This document shows positions 7,853 to 16,526 of a stretch of DNA of 32,588 nt, one piece after another (positions within the stretch are counted from its first letter, which is position 1; the number at the start of each line of letters is the position of its first letter). The translations under genes and the position numbers were made by a program. The stretch is from positions 1-32,588 of the forward strand of contig JAUIAZ010000006.1 of assembly GCA_030427465.1 (NCBI GenBank), in the 5' to 3' direction. The notes beneath the pieces are model-generated. The model was not told the origin of the DNA. It saw nothing but the letters and a program-made list of their open reading frames with translations, and ran no database searches. This DNA is from Gammaproteobacteria bacterium. GTDB taxonomy: Bacteria > Pseudomonadota > Gammaproteobacteria > Pseudomonadales > Oleiphilaceae.

Positions 7853-9709
7853 ATGAAGTTGCCCAGAAGTCTGCAGTGCAGTGCATGGACATTGACGCTG
7901 ATAGTGGTTCTGCTTGTATCAAGTTTCAGGGTTACGGCAGCGCTGCAGCTGAATGCTGTAGAGCGCGGTGATCAGCGCAGTGGTATCTCTGCAATATGGC
8001 ACGATCCCGCCGGGGAGGCGTCTCTGGCAGACGCGCTGAAAGCCTGGGAGGAGGGGCAGTTCAAGCCCCTGGAGACCGCGGGTTCCACAGGGCTTAGCCC
8101 CGGGGCTTTCTGGAGTGTCTTCAGCCTGGAAAATCCGGGTACCAGAGCCCTGCCGGTGCGGCTGGAATATGTCGATCACCAGCTGATTGAACTGCAGGCC
8201 TGGGCCCGCGACACTGTGCCTGAAAACGCTTTCCGGTCTGTGGCAGATCTTTCCCTGAGACGCCCTTTCTCTCATCGGCCTGTTTCTCACAACCGCTTTG
8301 TCATCCCGCTGCGGATAGAACCCGGACAGACACTGGATGTTATGGTGCGTTTCGGTTCCGACGAAGCCGGATTCGTATTCCCCAGCCTCCGGGTCTGGAC
8401 TGAAGATGCCCTCCGGCATCAGCAGTCTCTGGAGACCGGCCTGGTCGGTTTTCTGCTGGGCGGATTCCTGCTGATGGCACTTTTTGCAGGGGTCACCGGA
8501 ATGGCGTCTGGGGAAAGAATATTCCTGGCCTATGCGTTGTATTCCTTTTCCAAGGTGACGGTCTGGGCGACCATACTGGGCTACACCCATCAGTACTTTG
8601 TACAGAATCATTTTCACTGGAAAATGATGTCAGTCAGTGGCGCGGTGACCATCTTCTGTGGCCTGGTCTTCGCGCGCATGTTCCTGCAGAGCCGGGAGTT
8701 TCTGCCGCGGCTGGACTGGCTGCTGAAAGGCATGATGCTCAATGCCTTGTTGCTGGCCGCCGCCGCGCTGGCTGAAATCAAGATTCTCGCTCTGATTACG
8801 GTGACGCTGGCACTGCTCCTGTATCCAGTGCTCACACTGGCTGGCCTGTTGCGGTGGCGTCAGGGATCAACGGAAGCCGCTGTTTTTGCCCTGGCCTGGA
8901 GCTTTCTGGTCTGTGGACTGGTGGTTCAGGCGCTGCGTGATCTGGGGGTGGTGGCGCATACCCCCATCAATTATTTCTGGCCTCCGGTGGCTTCCTTTAC
9001 AGAAATGCTGACCATCATGTTCGCGATGGGCCTCCGGCTTCGCTACCTGCGCCGTGACAAGGAAAAAGCCCAGACCCGCTACCGAGCCTACCTTGAAGAC
9101 TCGAAAGCAGAACTCGAACGCCTCGTTACCGAGCGTACCCGGGATCTGGAACAGGCCAAACAACTGGCTGAACTTGAGGCCCGGACCGACCATCTGACTG
9201 GTATACGAAACCGGCGCAGCTTCTTTCAGGATGCCAGGAAACTGATGCAGAGAGCCAGCCGGAATGACCAGGAGGTGGTCTTGCTGATGTTTGATATTGA
9301 CCACTTCAAAACGGTGAATGACCGTTTTGGCCACAGCGTGGGAGATGAAGCACTGAGGGCCTTTGCTTCAGTGGTCCTCGAGCACATCCGGGTAACCGAT
9401 ATTGTGGGTCGCCTGGGTGGAGAAGAGTTTGCCCTGCTGGTGACAAGTGACCTGGAAACCGCCCGTAACCTGGCGGAGAGACTGCGTCGGGACATCGCCA
9501 CTCTGGAGCAGGAAACCCCGGCAGGTAAGCTGGAGATGACGACCAGTATCGGCCTGGCACTGGCCACTGCGCAAACGGGTATCGATGAACTGGTGCATCA
9601 GGCGGATCAGGCTTTGTATCTGGCCAAGCGGGATGGCCGTAACTGTGTGCGGGTGTGGCCCGATGATGCACCCTCGCAGGAGGACTTCGCGGATTCTGAA
9701 CCGCTCTGA
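7853..9709 (+). CDS. Membrane diguanylate cyclase with 7TMR-DISM sensor
   Basis: The enzyme should make cyclic di-GMP from two GTP in response to a periplasmic signal. The 618 residues show a signal peptide (about 1-30), a periplasmic 7TMR-DISM-type beta-sandwich (about 35-185, with FWSVFSLENPG and FVIPLRIEPGQTL), seven membrane helices (about 195-405), a coiled coil (about 410-445) and a GGDEF domain (about 445-600). The active site is intact: FDIDHFKTVNDRFGH and GGEEF at residues 522-526. The product-inhibition site RxxD is present as RVTD (513-516), five residues before GGEEF, so feedback inhibition is expected. The ATG follows CAGGGTG. It is a single-gene unit, divergent from fic. A second GGDEF gene lies 1.8 kb away on the other strand. 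Confidence 0.94.
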   Translation: MKLPRSLQCSAWTLTLIVVLLVSSFRVTAALQLNAVERGDQRSGISAIWHDPAGEASLADALKAWEEGQFKPLETAGSTGLSPGAFWSVFSLENPGTRALPVRLEYVDHQLIELQAWARDTVPENAFRSVADLSLRRPFSHRPVSHNRFVIPLRIEPGQTLDVMVRFGSDEAGFVFPSLRVWTEDALRHQQSLETGLVGFLLGGFLLMALFAGVTGMASGERIFLAYALYSFSKVTVWATILGYTHQYFVQNHFHWKMMSVSGAVTIFCGLVFARMFLQSREFLPRLDWLLKGMMLNALLLAAAALAEIKILALITVTLALLLYPVLTLAGLLRWRQGSTEAAVFALAWSFLVCGLVVQALRDLGVVAHTPINYFWPPVASFTEMLTIMFAMGLRLRYLRRDKEKAQTRYRAYLEDSKAELERLVTERTRDLEQAKQLAELEARTDHLTGIRNRRSFFQDARKLMQRASRNDQEVVLLMFDIDHFKTVNDRFGHSVGDEALRAFASVVLEHIRVTDIVGRLGGEEFALLVTSDLETARNLAERLRRDIATLEQETPAGKLEMTTSIGLALATAQTGIDELVHQADQALYLAKRDGRNCVRVWPDDAPSQEDFADSEPL

Positions 9710-9751
9710 CTACAGCCGGGAGGCGGGAACAGTAACCGGTATCTGCCTGAG

Positions 9752-10131
9752 TCAGGCCTTTTCGAGTCGTTCCCTGATAGAAGTGACAGCCACTCGCTGA
9801 TCGCTCATCAGCAAAGTCATGTGTGGCTCTTCGACAGCACCCACTTGCCAGGGGGCATTCAGCAGAGCGCGCAGGGCAAGCCCTATCTCATAGAGGCTCA
9901 TTCCGGGGTTGCCATCGAGGTGGTACAGGCCCTTCGCCTTGGTCTCATACAGGTTTACCAGAGTAGTGGCAGTATCCGGCAAAAAAGAACAGGCAGGGTT
10001 TCCGGCACCCTGGCCCGATCCCAGGCCTGGGTCTCTGCACCCCGTGATACCAGCTCCCTGCGGATCCAGGGAGCCAGTGTCCCGCGGAGCCCGGTCATGA
10101 GAATATGCCGGCCTTCGAGTGGCTTATTCAT
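9752..10131 (-). pseudogene. Internally deleted sugar-nucleotide reductase (RmlD-like SDR) remnant
   Basis: Two pieces of one gene lie side by side in different frames. From ATG 10131 the minus strand encodes an N-terminal dinucleotide-binding start (MNKPLEGRHILMTGLRGTLA, then a strand-helix region up to about residue 43). From about 9991 down to 9752 another frame encodes a C-terminal end (FLPDTATTLVNLYE, GLYHLDGNPGMSLYEI, RVAVTSIRERL) of the kind found at the end of RmlD/NAD-dependent epimerase-like proteins. An intact family member needs well over 200 residues, so roughly half the protein, including the catalytic YxxxK region, is missing, and the frames do not join. It lies 12 bases after the DUF1329 gene on the same strand, as a dead last gene of that run. 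The family assignment rests on pattern recognition of the two ends. Confidence 0.62.
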
Positions 10132-10143
10132 CGGCTGTCCCCT

Positions 10144-11457
10144 TCATCTTCGCCCCACGGACCTGAGCCTGGATGGTGAGAAGTTATTTTCTTCGGGCAG
10201 ATTATCATAAAACTCAATGGGCGGTTTCCCGGTGGGCGTTGCCAAAATGCCCTGCGAAAAATGATCGTGGTTTTTCAAGTCGTGAAAGGTATCCACCGCC
10301 TTCCAGACACCCGGCATTTCGGGGTAGTAACGGGTGTAGGAAAGACTCACCCGCCAAAGCTCATCATCGCGATCAAACTGCTCGGCGACCAGCGCCATCC
10401 AGCTGTCTTCATCAATATAAAGCCGGCGACGAGGATACAGGTGGGTCTCACCTGGCTTCAGCCGTCCTTCGATCACCCATACCCGGTGCCGCTCGAAGCG
10501 TGTACGGTTTATGTTGAGATGGTGAACGGGGCGCAGGTCTTGCAAATTCAGCTGTTTCATATCTTCGTTGTTATAGGGAACAATCAGGGCCTGCTTGCCG
10601 AGATTGACCCAGTCATAGCGCTCAGGTGTGCCGTTAAACAGATCCACCTCGTCCACCACACGGATGAGTCCGGAGTTAGGGTTAACCGAGTCATGGCTCA
10701 GAAAGGGCATCCTCTTTACGCGTCGTTGCTGCGCGACATAAGTCCATACTTTTCTGGGTTCCAGACGTTGATTAAGCGTATCGAATACCAGAAGGGCGCC
10801 ACCGGCGAGCTGCGGAGGGGCCGTAGTCTGGGAGAGGTAAAGCATTTTGATGTGATCGCGGGGCAAGGTTTCGCGATTTATGTCGTAGTAAGGCATGGAT
10901 AGTTCCATTTCGGTTTCGATCGCCTTACTTTCCCCGCTGGAATAGGTCAGAACCTCAGTAAAGTTTATTTTGGTGTAAACCCCTCGCCAGGCAATCAGGT
11001 GATTCCAGAGAACCTCGAGAGCCGAATCAGGTTCTGGAAACGGCGGGCCCGGGTAGGCACCTGCCAGGCCATTGCCTTCATCTATCAATCGTGAAGACTC
11101 CCGGTTCTTCAGTGCGGCCTGATAGATGTAGTCAGGCACGCGGTGGGTGCGATAAGAGGGGTATACCGGTACGCGGAAGCTGTCCGGGTACTCAAGGACG
11201 AGAGCGGCCAGTCCATCTGGAAGCTGGTTCCGATAGGTCTCGAGATTCGTATGGTCAATGGTGAACAGGGGCTGCTCGGCGCGTAGTTTCGGGAGTTTCT
11301 CCTGAACCCATTGCAGACTGTCGTTCCACTCAGGGATGCCCTGATCCGGTGAGCTGTTTCTTTCAGCGCCTAACGGTGTCAGCTCGCTTGCTTCAATCCA
11401 GCTGCTGAAGATGAGCGCCAGAATACCTAGAGAACAATTCATCACTTTACTGCTCAT
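10144..11457 (-). CDS. DUF1329-family exported protein
   Basis: The product (437 residues from ATG 11457; a TTG two codons earlier is the alternative) has a signal peptide at about 1-24 (CSLGILALIFSSWIEA) and the opening typical of DUF1329 proteins: ELTPLGAERNSSPDQGIPEW. Later blocks fit the family: YPDSFRVPVYPSYRTHRVPD near residue 90, TYVAQQRRVKRMP near 235 and HRVWVIEGRLKPGETHLYPRR near 325. DUF1329 proteins have a LolA/LolB-like beta-barrel fold and are periplasmic or outer-membrane associated. Their biochemical role is not established; in relatives they often sit with DUF1302 outer-membrane proteins and RND exporters, none of which is here. It starts 33 bases after the stop of the GGDEF gene on the same strand, so the two may be cotranscribed. 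Confidence 0.9.
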   Translation of the reverse strand: MSSKVMNCSLGILALIFSSWIEASELTPLGAERNSSPDQGIPEWNDSLQWVQEKLPKLRAEQPLFTIDHTNLETYRNQLPDGLAALVLEYPDSFRVPVYPSYRTHRVPDYIYQAALKNRESSRLIDEGNGLAGAYPGPPFPEPDSALEVLWNHLIAWRGVYTKINFTEVLTYSSGESKAIETEMELSMPYYDINRETLPRDHIKMLYLSQTTAPPQLAGGALLVFDTLNQRLEPRKVWTYVAQQRRVKRMPFLSHDSVNPNSGLIRVVDEVDLFNGTPERYDWVNLGKQALIVPYNNEDMKQLNLQDLRPVHHLNINRTRFERHRVWVIEGRLKPGETHLYPRRRLYIDEDSWMALVAEQFDRDDELWRVSLSYTRYYPEMPGVWKAVDTFHDLKNHDHFSQGILATPTGKPPIEFYDNLPEENNFSPSRLRSVGRR

Positions 11458-11490
11458 GGACAAATTCCGTAACGGGGCTTGTTGTATATT

Positions 11491-13206
11491 CTAGTCCAGA
11501 TGCGCCGACACCCACCGGTTCCGCCCACCTGCTTTTGCCTGGTACAGTGCGTTGTCAGCAAGCCGTACTATGGCTTCATCACTGAAATCACTGATTTTTG
11601 AAGCACAGGCGAGACCGATGCTGACAGTTACCGGAATAAACTGGTCGAGGTACTCAATTCTCAGATTTCGGATCGAAGCGCAGAGCTTTTCCGCCACAAC
11701 ACCGGCCGCTTCATGGTGGGTTGCGGGCAGCAGAATGGCGAACTCTTCGCCGCCGTAGCGCGCCAGAATATCCTCAGGAAATACCACATGTTTCTCTAGT
11801 GTGCTGGCTACCCGTTGCAGGCACAGATCTCCTGCCTGGTGACCAAAGCGGTCATTCACTTTTTTGAAGTGATCAATATCAAGCAGCAGCAGAGTGAAGT
11901 CCTGACGGTTCTGGCTAAACTGTTCGGCGTGTTGCTGCAAGGCACCATTGAAGTACTTGCGGTTCCGGATTCCCGTCAGACCGTCGGTGATGGAAAGTTC
12001 CAGCAGTCTTTCCTGGCGATCTTTGAGCTGAAGTCTCATCGAGTCAAACAGCCTGGCGAGCTCGTTCAGTTCATCCTGGCTGTCGACCGTGATTTTCTTG
12101 TCCAGTCCGCCATGGGCTACCTCAATGGCAGCCCGGGACAATCTGCCCAGAGATTCCCGGACACTGAGATAGAATCCTGCAAACAGATAAATGAACAACG
12201 ACATGATGGCGATTACACTGGCCGCGAAGACCAGTTGACCGCTTGAAACCCGCTGCTCTCTGCGGCGGTTATGTTCCGCCAGAAAATCCAGGAGCTGGGC
12301 CCGGAACTGGTTGAGTTGCTGTATGGAAGCAGAGGTCTCTGCCCAGTATTCAGACCAGGGGGTATCCAGATCTGCGGCCAGCAGCACACGGTCTTCAACG
12401 GTTCTGGCTACTTGAGCGAGGCTGCCAACAACCACCTCACCGGAAATATCGCTCTGGTTAAGTTCCTGATGCGTGGTGAACATCAGGGAAAGCCTTTGCT
12501 CAATCTGTTGATCCAGCGAGTACAAGCCTTCCAGCGTCGTATTGAGCAGATTGATGCCCTGAGACCCCAGCATCTGGCTGGACAGAAACGATAGGCCATA
12601 GGCACGGGCCTCGCCCAGCGTGCGCATGAACAGCTGAAAGTCGCGAGTCAGAAGTATAGCAATCTGGCTGGCCATGACATCTCTGTCGGTCACCAGACCA
12701 TATTCATTCGCTACCTGCGATACGAGTTGATAGGCCATGGCTACTTGACTGTCAGCTTTTTCGAAAAGCGCTTTTTCTATGTCGCCCTCTGAGCCCGTAC
12801 TGACGCTCATGTGCTCTATGGACTCCTGAAGGTTTCTGGCACTGAGCATGAACAGCTGGTTTTTCTGGGTAGCTTCGCGACGGGTCAGAGCTGCAGCCAG
12901 TTCGAGTGCTCTGGCCTGACTGTCCCGGATCAACTGTTCTATCTCGGGCTGGTTTCCGATACGGGCACCGACGCTCAGGTCGCGGTAGGTTTCAAGCTCA
13001 ATCACCAGTGGCTGAAGGGTCTGTAACAGCCTGACACCCTGATGGCTCTCACGCGCCTTGGCGACTTGCTCTCGGGCATCCAGTGCCGACTGCAAACCCA
13101 TCATGACAAGGGGAATGGCCAGCAACATGGAGGTCAGAAAAAACTTAACGGGAAAGGTAAACCTTCCTATGAATTTCTTCGCCGGAAGAAAAAAACTGGA
13201 GACCAT
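11491..13206 (-). CDS. Membrane diguanylate cyclase with periplasmic helical sensor and HAMP
   Basis: From ATG 13206 the protein has 571 residues; a TTG at 13221 would add five, and neither start has a good ribosome binding site. A membrane helix (about 20-42), a long mostly helical periplasmic domain (about 45-320), a second membrane helix (about 325-350), a HAMP linker (RESLGRLSRAAIEVAHGGLD... LARLFDSM) and a GGDEF domain follow in order. The periplasmic part resembles nitrate/nitrite-sensor-like helical bundles, but I cannot name its ligand. The catalytic site is intact (LDIDHFKKVNDRFGHQ, GGEEF). The inhibitory RxxD position reads FPED, so Arg is missing and product inhibition may be weak. 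It reads away from the GbsR/cydAB genes and is likely cotranscribed with the DUF1329 gene. Confidence 0.93.
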   Translation of the reverse strand: MVSSFFLPAKKFIGRFTFPVKFFLTSMLLAIPLVMMGLQSALDAREQVAKARESHQGVRLLQTLQPLVIELETYRDLSVGARIGNQPEIEQLIRDSQARALELAAALTRREATQKNQLFMLSARNLQESIEHMSVSTGSEGDIEKALFEKADSQVAMAYQLVSQVANEYGLVTDRDVMASQIAILLTRDFQLFMRTLGEARAYGLSFLSSQMLGSQGINLLNTTLEGLYSLDQQIEQRLSLMFTTHQELNQSDISGEVVVGSLAQVARTVEDRVLLAADLDTPWSEYWAETSASIQQLNQFRAQLLDFLAEHNRRREQRVSSGQLVFAASVIAIMSLFIYLFAGFYLSVRESLGRLSRAAIEVAHGGLDKKITVDSQDELNELARLFDSMRLQLKDRQERLLELSITDGLTGIRNRKYFNGALQQHAEQFSQNRQDFTLLLLDIDHFKKVNDRFGHQAGDLCLQRVASTLEKHVVFPEDILARYGGEEFAILLPATHHEAAGVVAEKLCASIRNLRIEYLDQFIPVTVSIGLACASKISDFSDEAIVRLADNALYQAKAGGRNRWVSAHLD

Positions 13207-13358
13207 AGGAAACGCGACCAAAACAGAAAACGATCCCTGAAGTCTAGCAAATAATCAGACAGGGGCACTTCCGTCACAACCGGTCAGAGAGCCCAGTTCG
13301 GTTCTGCCACATACGGGTTCCATTCCCGGGCCTTAACATACGAGTGAACCTGCAGTGC

Positions 13359-13372
13359 TTGACCTGAATCAA
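13359..13372 (+). promoter_or_regulatory. FNR/Anr-like box upstream of the GbsR-cydAB genes
   Basis: TTGACCTGAATCAA matches the FNR/Anr consensus TTGAT-N4-ATCAA with one mismatch (C for T at position 5). It is centred at 13365.5. An AT-rich -10-like hexamer (AATATT, 13395-13400) would put the transcript start near 13407, which is the -41.5 spacing of oxygen-sensor-activated promoters. The first half of the box also reads as a -35 element (TTGACC) with TAAAGT 17 bases on, so the same site could instead act as a repressor position on a sigma-70 promoter. Confidence 0.5.
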
Positions 13373-13387
13373 TAAAGATTCTAAAGT
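13359..13387 (+). promoter_or_regulatory. Candidate sigma-70 promoter for the GbsR-type regulator
   Basis: TTGACC (13359-13364) and TAAAGT (13382-13387) are separated by 17 bases and lie 34 bases upstream of the start at 13421. The -35 hexamer is close to consensus; the -10 is moderate. It overlaps the FNR/Anr-like box completely at the -35. Confidence 0.45.
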
Positions 13388-13420
13388 TTCAGAAAATATT
13401 GAAAGCTTAGAAAGAAAGCG

Positions 13421-13987
13421 ATGAAACTCGGACCCAAAGAGCAGAAATTCATTTATCACTTCGGTGAAATGGGCAGCAAGTGGGGAATCAATCGCACGGT
13501 CGGGCAAATCTATGCCTTGCTGGTATTGAACAAAGAGCCGCTATATGCCGACCAGATTGCCGAAGCGCTTTCTATCTCCCGAGGTAACGTGAGCATGGGG
13601 GTGAAGGAGTTACAGTCCTGGCGGCTCGTCAAAGTGCACCACAAACCCGGCGACAGAAAAGACTACTATTCCGCGCTCAGCGATGCCTGGGAGATGGCGC
13701 GAACCATCTTTGAGGAAAGGCGCAAGCGTGAGATTGAACCGACATTGTCCCTGCTGAGAGACATTTTGCTCGACTCAGGCTCTGCAAAAACCAGTGAACA
13801 GGATGCGTATGCACAAGGTCGCATGACCGAGATCCTGGAGTTACTGGAACTCGTGACGCAGTGGTCGGTTGATCTGCAACGGATTCAGCCCGACAGTCTT
13901 CGCAGTTTGATGAAAATGGGGTCGGGCGTGACCAAAATTCTGGAGTTCAAGGATCGCGCGAAGGGTCGCATTCCGGAATCCAAATAG
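13421..13987 (+). CDS. GbsR/MarR-family transcriptional regulator
   Basis: The 188-residue protein has a winged-helix domain at about 25-95 with recognition region ADQIAEALSISRGNVSMGVKELQSWRLVKVHHKPGDRKDYY, typical of the GbsR branch of MarR regulators, followed by a helical C-terminal part that probably dimerises. The N-terminal MGSKWGINRTVGQIYALLVL is also characteristic. It precedes cydA on the same strand with an 85-base gap, so it is likely the local regulator of cydAB, or cotranscribed with it. GbsR proteins often respond to small ligands such as choline, but the ligand here is unknown. The ATG has a weak A-rich ribosome binding site (AGAAAG). Confidence 0.9.
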   Translation: MKLGPKEQKFIYHFGEMGSKWGINRTVGQIYALLVLNKEPLYADQIAEALSISRGNVSMGVKELQSWRLVKVHHKPGDRKDYYSALSDAWEMARTIFEERRKREIEPTLSLLRDILLDSGSAKTSEQDAYAQGRMTEILELLELVTQWSVDLQRIQPDSLRSLMKMGSGVTKILEFKDRAKGRIPESK

Positions 13988-14072
13988 CGAGAGACTCTGG
14001 CGAGTCCGAGCATAGTTTCAGATTGCAAAACAAAAACAATAGCAACCGGTTTTCGTTTGTACGGAGGTTGTT

Positions 14073-15434
14073 ATGTTAGAAACCTTAATGCTGTCCCGCA
14101 TACAGTTTGCGGCCAACATCAGTTTCCATATTCTTTTTCCCGCCATCACCATCGCTTTGGGCTGGTTCCTGGTTTACTTCAAACTCAGGTATCAGTTTTC
14201 GGGCGAAGCGGTATGGATGCGAATCTACAGATTCTGGGTCAAGGTCTTCGCGCTGAGCTTCGCACTGGGCGTGGTTTCCGGCATCACGATGTCTTTCCAG
14301 TTTGGCACCAACTGGCCGGGCTTCATGGAAACGGTGGGAAATATCGCTGGGCCTCTGCTGGGCTATGAAATCCTGACCGCCTTTTTCATGGAGGCGACCT
14401 TCCTCGGCATCATGCTCTTCGGCTTTAACCGGGTACGACCCTGGGTGCATACACTCGCCACGATCCTGGTGGCTGTCGGTACGACCTTGTCCGCCTTCTG
14501 GATTCTGGTCCTGAACTCCTGGATGCAGACCCCGCAAGGCTTTGAGATGATTGATGGCGTGGCTCACCCCACCAACTGGAAGGAGATTATCTTTACGCCT
14601 TCAATGCCCTATCGATTGGCCCACGTACTGATCGGTAGCGGGCTGACGGCTGCGTTCCTGATTGCGGGTTTATCCGCCTATCGCATCCTCAAGGGCGACC
14701 GCAAGAAGGCCCCCCGTAGCGCTTTGAAAAGTGCCATCTTCCTGGGGGCTTTCCTGGCGCCTCTGCAGGCCTTTGTCGGAGACCTGCACGGTCTGAATAC
14801 CCTTGAGCACCAACCACAGAAAGTGGCGGCGATGGAGGGTATCTGGGAAACCCAGAAGGGGGCGCCGCTCCTGTTGTTTGCCGTCCCAGATGAAGAGTCG
14901 CGCAGCAATCACTATGAAATCGGGATTCCCAAGTTGGCCAGTCTGATTCTGACCCATGAACTGGATGGAGAGATTCAGGGCTTGAATGAATTTGTGGGAG
15001 AGCACCCGCCCGTCGCGCCCGTGTTCTATGCATTCAGAGTCATGGTTGGCGTCGGACTATTGATGATTGCGGTGTCGTGGTTAGCGGCCTATCAGCTGAA
15101 AAAGCGGGGAGGGACCAGTATCTGGCTGAACCGTGGCCTGGTTGCAATGACCTTCAGTGGCTGGGTGGCCACACTGGCAGGTTGGTATGTTTCAGAGATT
15201 GGTCGGCAGCCCTACATTGTCGATGGGGTGCTGCGCACCGCCGATGCGGTGACAGCGATCGCGCCGGGTAATGTCATGCTGTCGCTGGCTGCTTACCTGT
15301 CCATTTATGGCATTCTGCTCATCGTCTACATTCGCACGCTGCTACACATGGCCAACAAGGCGGTGGGCGTTGAGGAACACAGTGATTACCAGAGAGCGGG
15401 CAGTCGAGTAATACCCGAGCTATCCACCCAGTAG
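14073..15434 (+). CDS. cydA: Cytochrome bd ubiquinol oxidase subunit I (CioA type)
   Basis: This inner-membrane subunit carries the haems and the quinol site of a terminal oxidase that reduces oxygen to water with high affinity. The 453-residue protein keeps His19 (NISFHILF), Glu99 and Glu107 (GYEILTAFFMEATF), His184 (RLAHVLIGSG) as the second haem ligand position, and the GRQP motif near the C-terminal third. It is shorter than E. coli CydA (522) because the quinol loop is short, which is the cyanide-insensitive (CioA) type. The ATG at 14073 has a strong ribosome binding site (ACGGAGG). cydB follows 16 bases on. A GbsR regulator and an FNR/Anr-like box lie upstream, consistent with oxygen-dependent control. 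Confidence 0.97.
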   Translation: MLETLMLSRIQFAANISFHILFPAITIALGWFLVYFKLRYQFSGEAVWMRIYRFWVKVFALSFALGVVSGITMSFQFGTNWPGFMETVGNIAGPLLGYEILTAFFMEATFLGIMLFGFNRVRPWVHTLATILVAVGTTLSAFWILVLNSWMQTPQGFEMIDGVAHPTNWKEIIFTPSMPYRLAHVLIGSGLTAAFLIAGLSAYRILKGDRKKAPRSALKSAIFLGAFLAPLQAFVGDLHGLNTLEHQPQKVAAMEGIWETQKGAPLLLFAVPDEESRSNHYEIGIPKLASLILTHELDGEIQGLNEFVGEHPPVAPVFYAFRVMVGVGLLMIAVSWLAAYQLKKRGGTSIWLNRGLVAMTFSGWVATLAGWYVSEIGRQPYIVDGVLRTADAVTAIAPGNVMLSLAAYLSIYGILLIVYIRTLLHMANKAVGVEEHSDYQRAGSRVIPELSTQ

Positions 15435-15450
15435 GTGAAGGAGATCCACT

Positions 15451-16452
15451 ATGGAAGCACAAGTCAGTCATTTGCCTTTGATCTTTTTCCTGCTGACGGG
15501 GTTGGCGATCATGCTGTACGCCATCCTGGATGGCTATGATCTGGGCGTGGGCATTCTGCTGCCCCGACATTCTGAATCGCAGCGCGACATGGTGATTGCC
15601 TCAATTGGTCCTTTCTGGGATGCCAATGAAACCTGGCTGGTCATGGCGATCGGGCTGCTGCTCATCGCCTTCCCTGAAGCGCATAATGCGATTTTCAAGG
15701 AACTGTACATTCCCACCTGCATTCTCCTGCTGGGACTCATCCTGAGGGGAGTGTCCTTTGATTTCAGAGCGAAGGTCGAGCCGGCGCACAAAGATACCTG
15801 GGACCATCTGTTCAAGCTCGGGTCATTGATTGCATCGCTCACCCAGGGCTATATGATCGGTCGCTACATAACCGGTTTCGATGATTCCAGTGAAGGTCTG
15901 GTATTCGCATTGATCAGCGCGCTCTGCGTGACGGCGGGTTATGCCTATATTGGTGGTGCCTGGCTGGTGATGAAGGGGCAAGGCGAATTGCAGGCCCGGG
16001 CAATCCGCTTAACCCGAATCTCTGGCTGGTTTATGGCCTTCGGTATCGTTCTGGTGTGCGCAACCAATCTGTTTCTCTACAGTGATATCCAGAACAAGTG
16101 GTTCAACGAACCCATCGGGATTCTGCTGCTTCCCATTCCCCTGGCCTGTATGCTGCTCTTTGTCATAGCGGATCAGTTGCTCAGGCATATGCCGTTCAAA
16201 GAGGACCAGGGATCCTGGCTGCCGTTTTTCAGCGCCGTATCGATTTTCGTCATGTGTTTTGTTGGGCTTGGCTTCAGTTTTTACCCTTATGTGGTGCCCA
16301 ATCAGCTCACGATCTGGGAAGCCGCTGCGGCCGAGGCCTCACTGCAGGTCATCTTCTATGGGGTCGCGATTGTGGTGCCGGTCATTCTGGCCTACACCGT
16401 GTTTGCGTATCGGGTCTTCTGGGGTAAAGCTCGTCCGCTGGAGTATTATTGA
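15451..16452 (+). CDS. cydB: Cytochrome bd ubiquinol oxidase subunit II (CioB type)
   Basis: The second membrane subunit of cytochrome bd stabilises haem binding in subunit I. The 333 residues show the family start LDGYDLGVGILLP and the block GPFWDANETWLV (Trp56, Asp57), then several membrane helices to the end. The length fits CioB (about 335) rather than the longer E. coli CydB. The ATG follows AAGGAGA. No small CydX-type reading frame is visible in the 74 bases after the stop, which is usual for the cyanide-insensitive type. It converges on the LuxR-type gene. Confidence 0.97.
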   Translation: MEAQVSHLPLIFFLLTGLAIMLYAILDGYDLGVGILLPRHSESQRDMVIASIGPFWDANETWLVMAIGLLLIAFPEAHNAIFKELYIPTCILLLGLILRGVSFDFRAKVEPAHKDTWDHLFKLGSLIASLTQGYMIGRYITGFDDSSEGLVFALISALCVTAGYAYIGGAWLVMKGQGELQARAIRLTRISGWFMAFGIVLVCATNLFLYSDIQNKWFNEPIGILLLPIPLACMLLFVIADQLLRHMPFKEDQGSWLPFFSAVSIFVMCFVGLGFSFYPYVVPNQLTIWEAAAAEASLQVIFYGVAIVVPVILAYTVFAYRVFWGKARPLEYY

Positions 16453-16526
16453 GTGCCTCAGATGGATACCGGTTACCAAGCACCCGGATAATCTGGCGTC
16501 AGTCAAACGCCCGGATCATAAAGATG

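Noticed and set aside
16453-16526. A CydX-type small gene after cydB
   Set aside because: No start with a plausible membrane helix is present in the 74 bases before the convergent gene's end.
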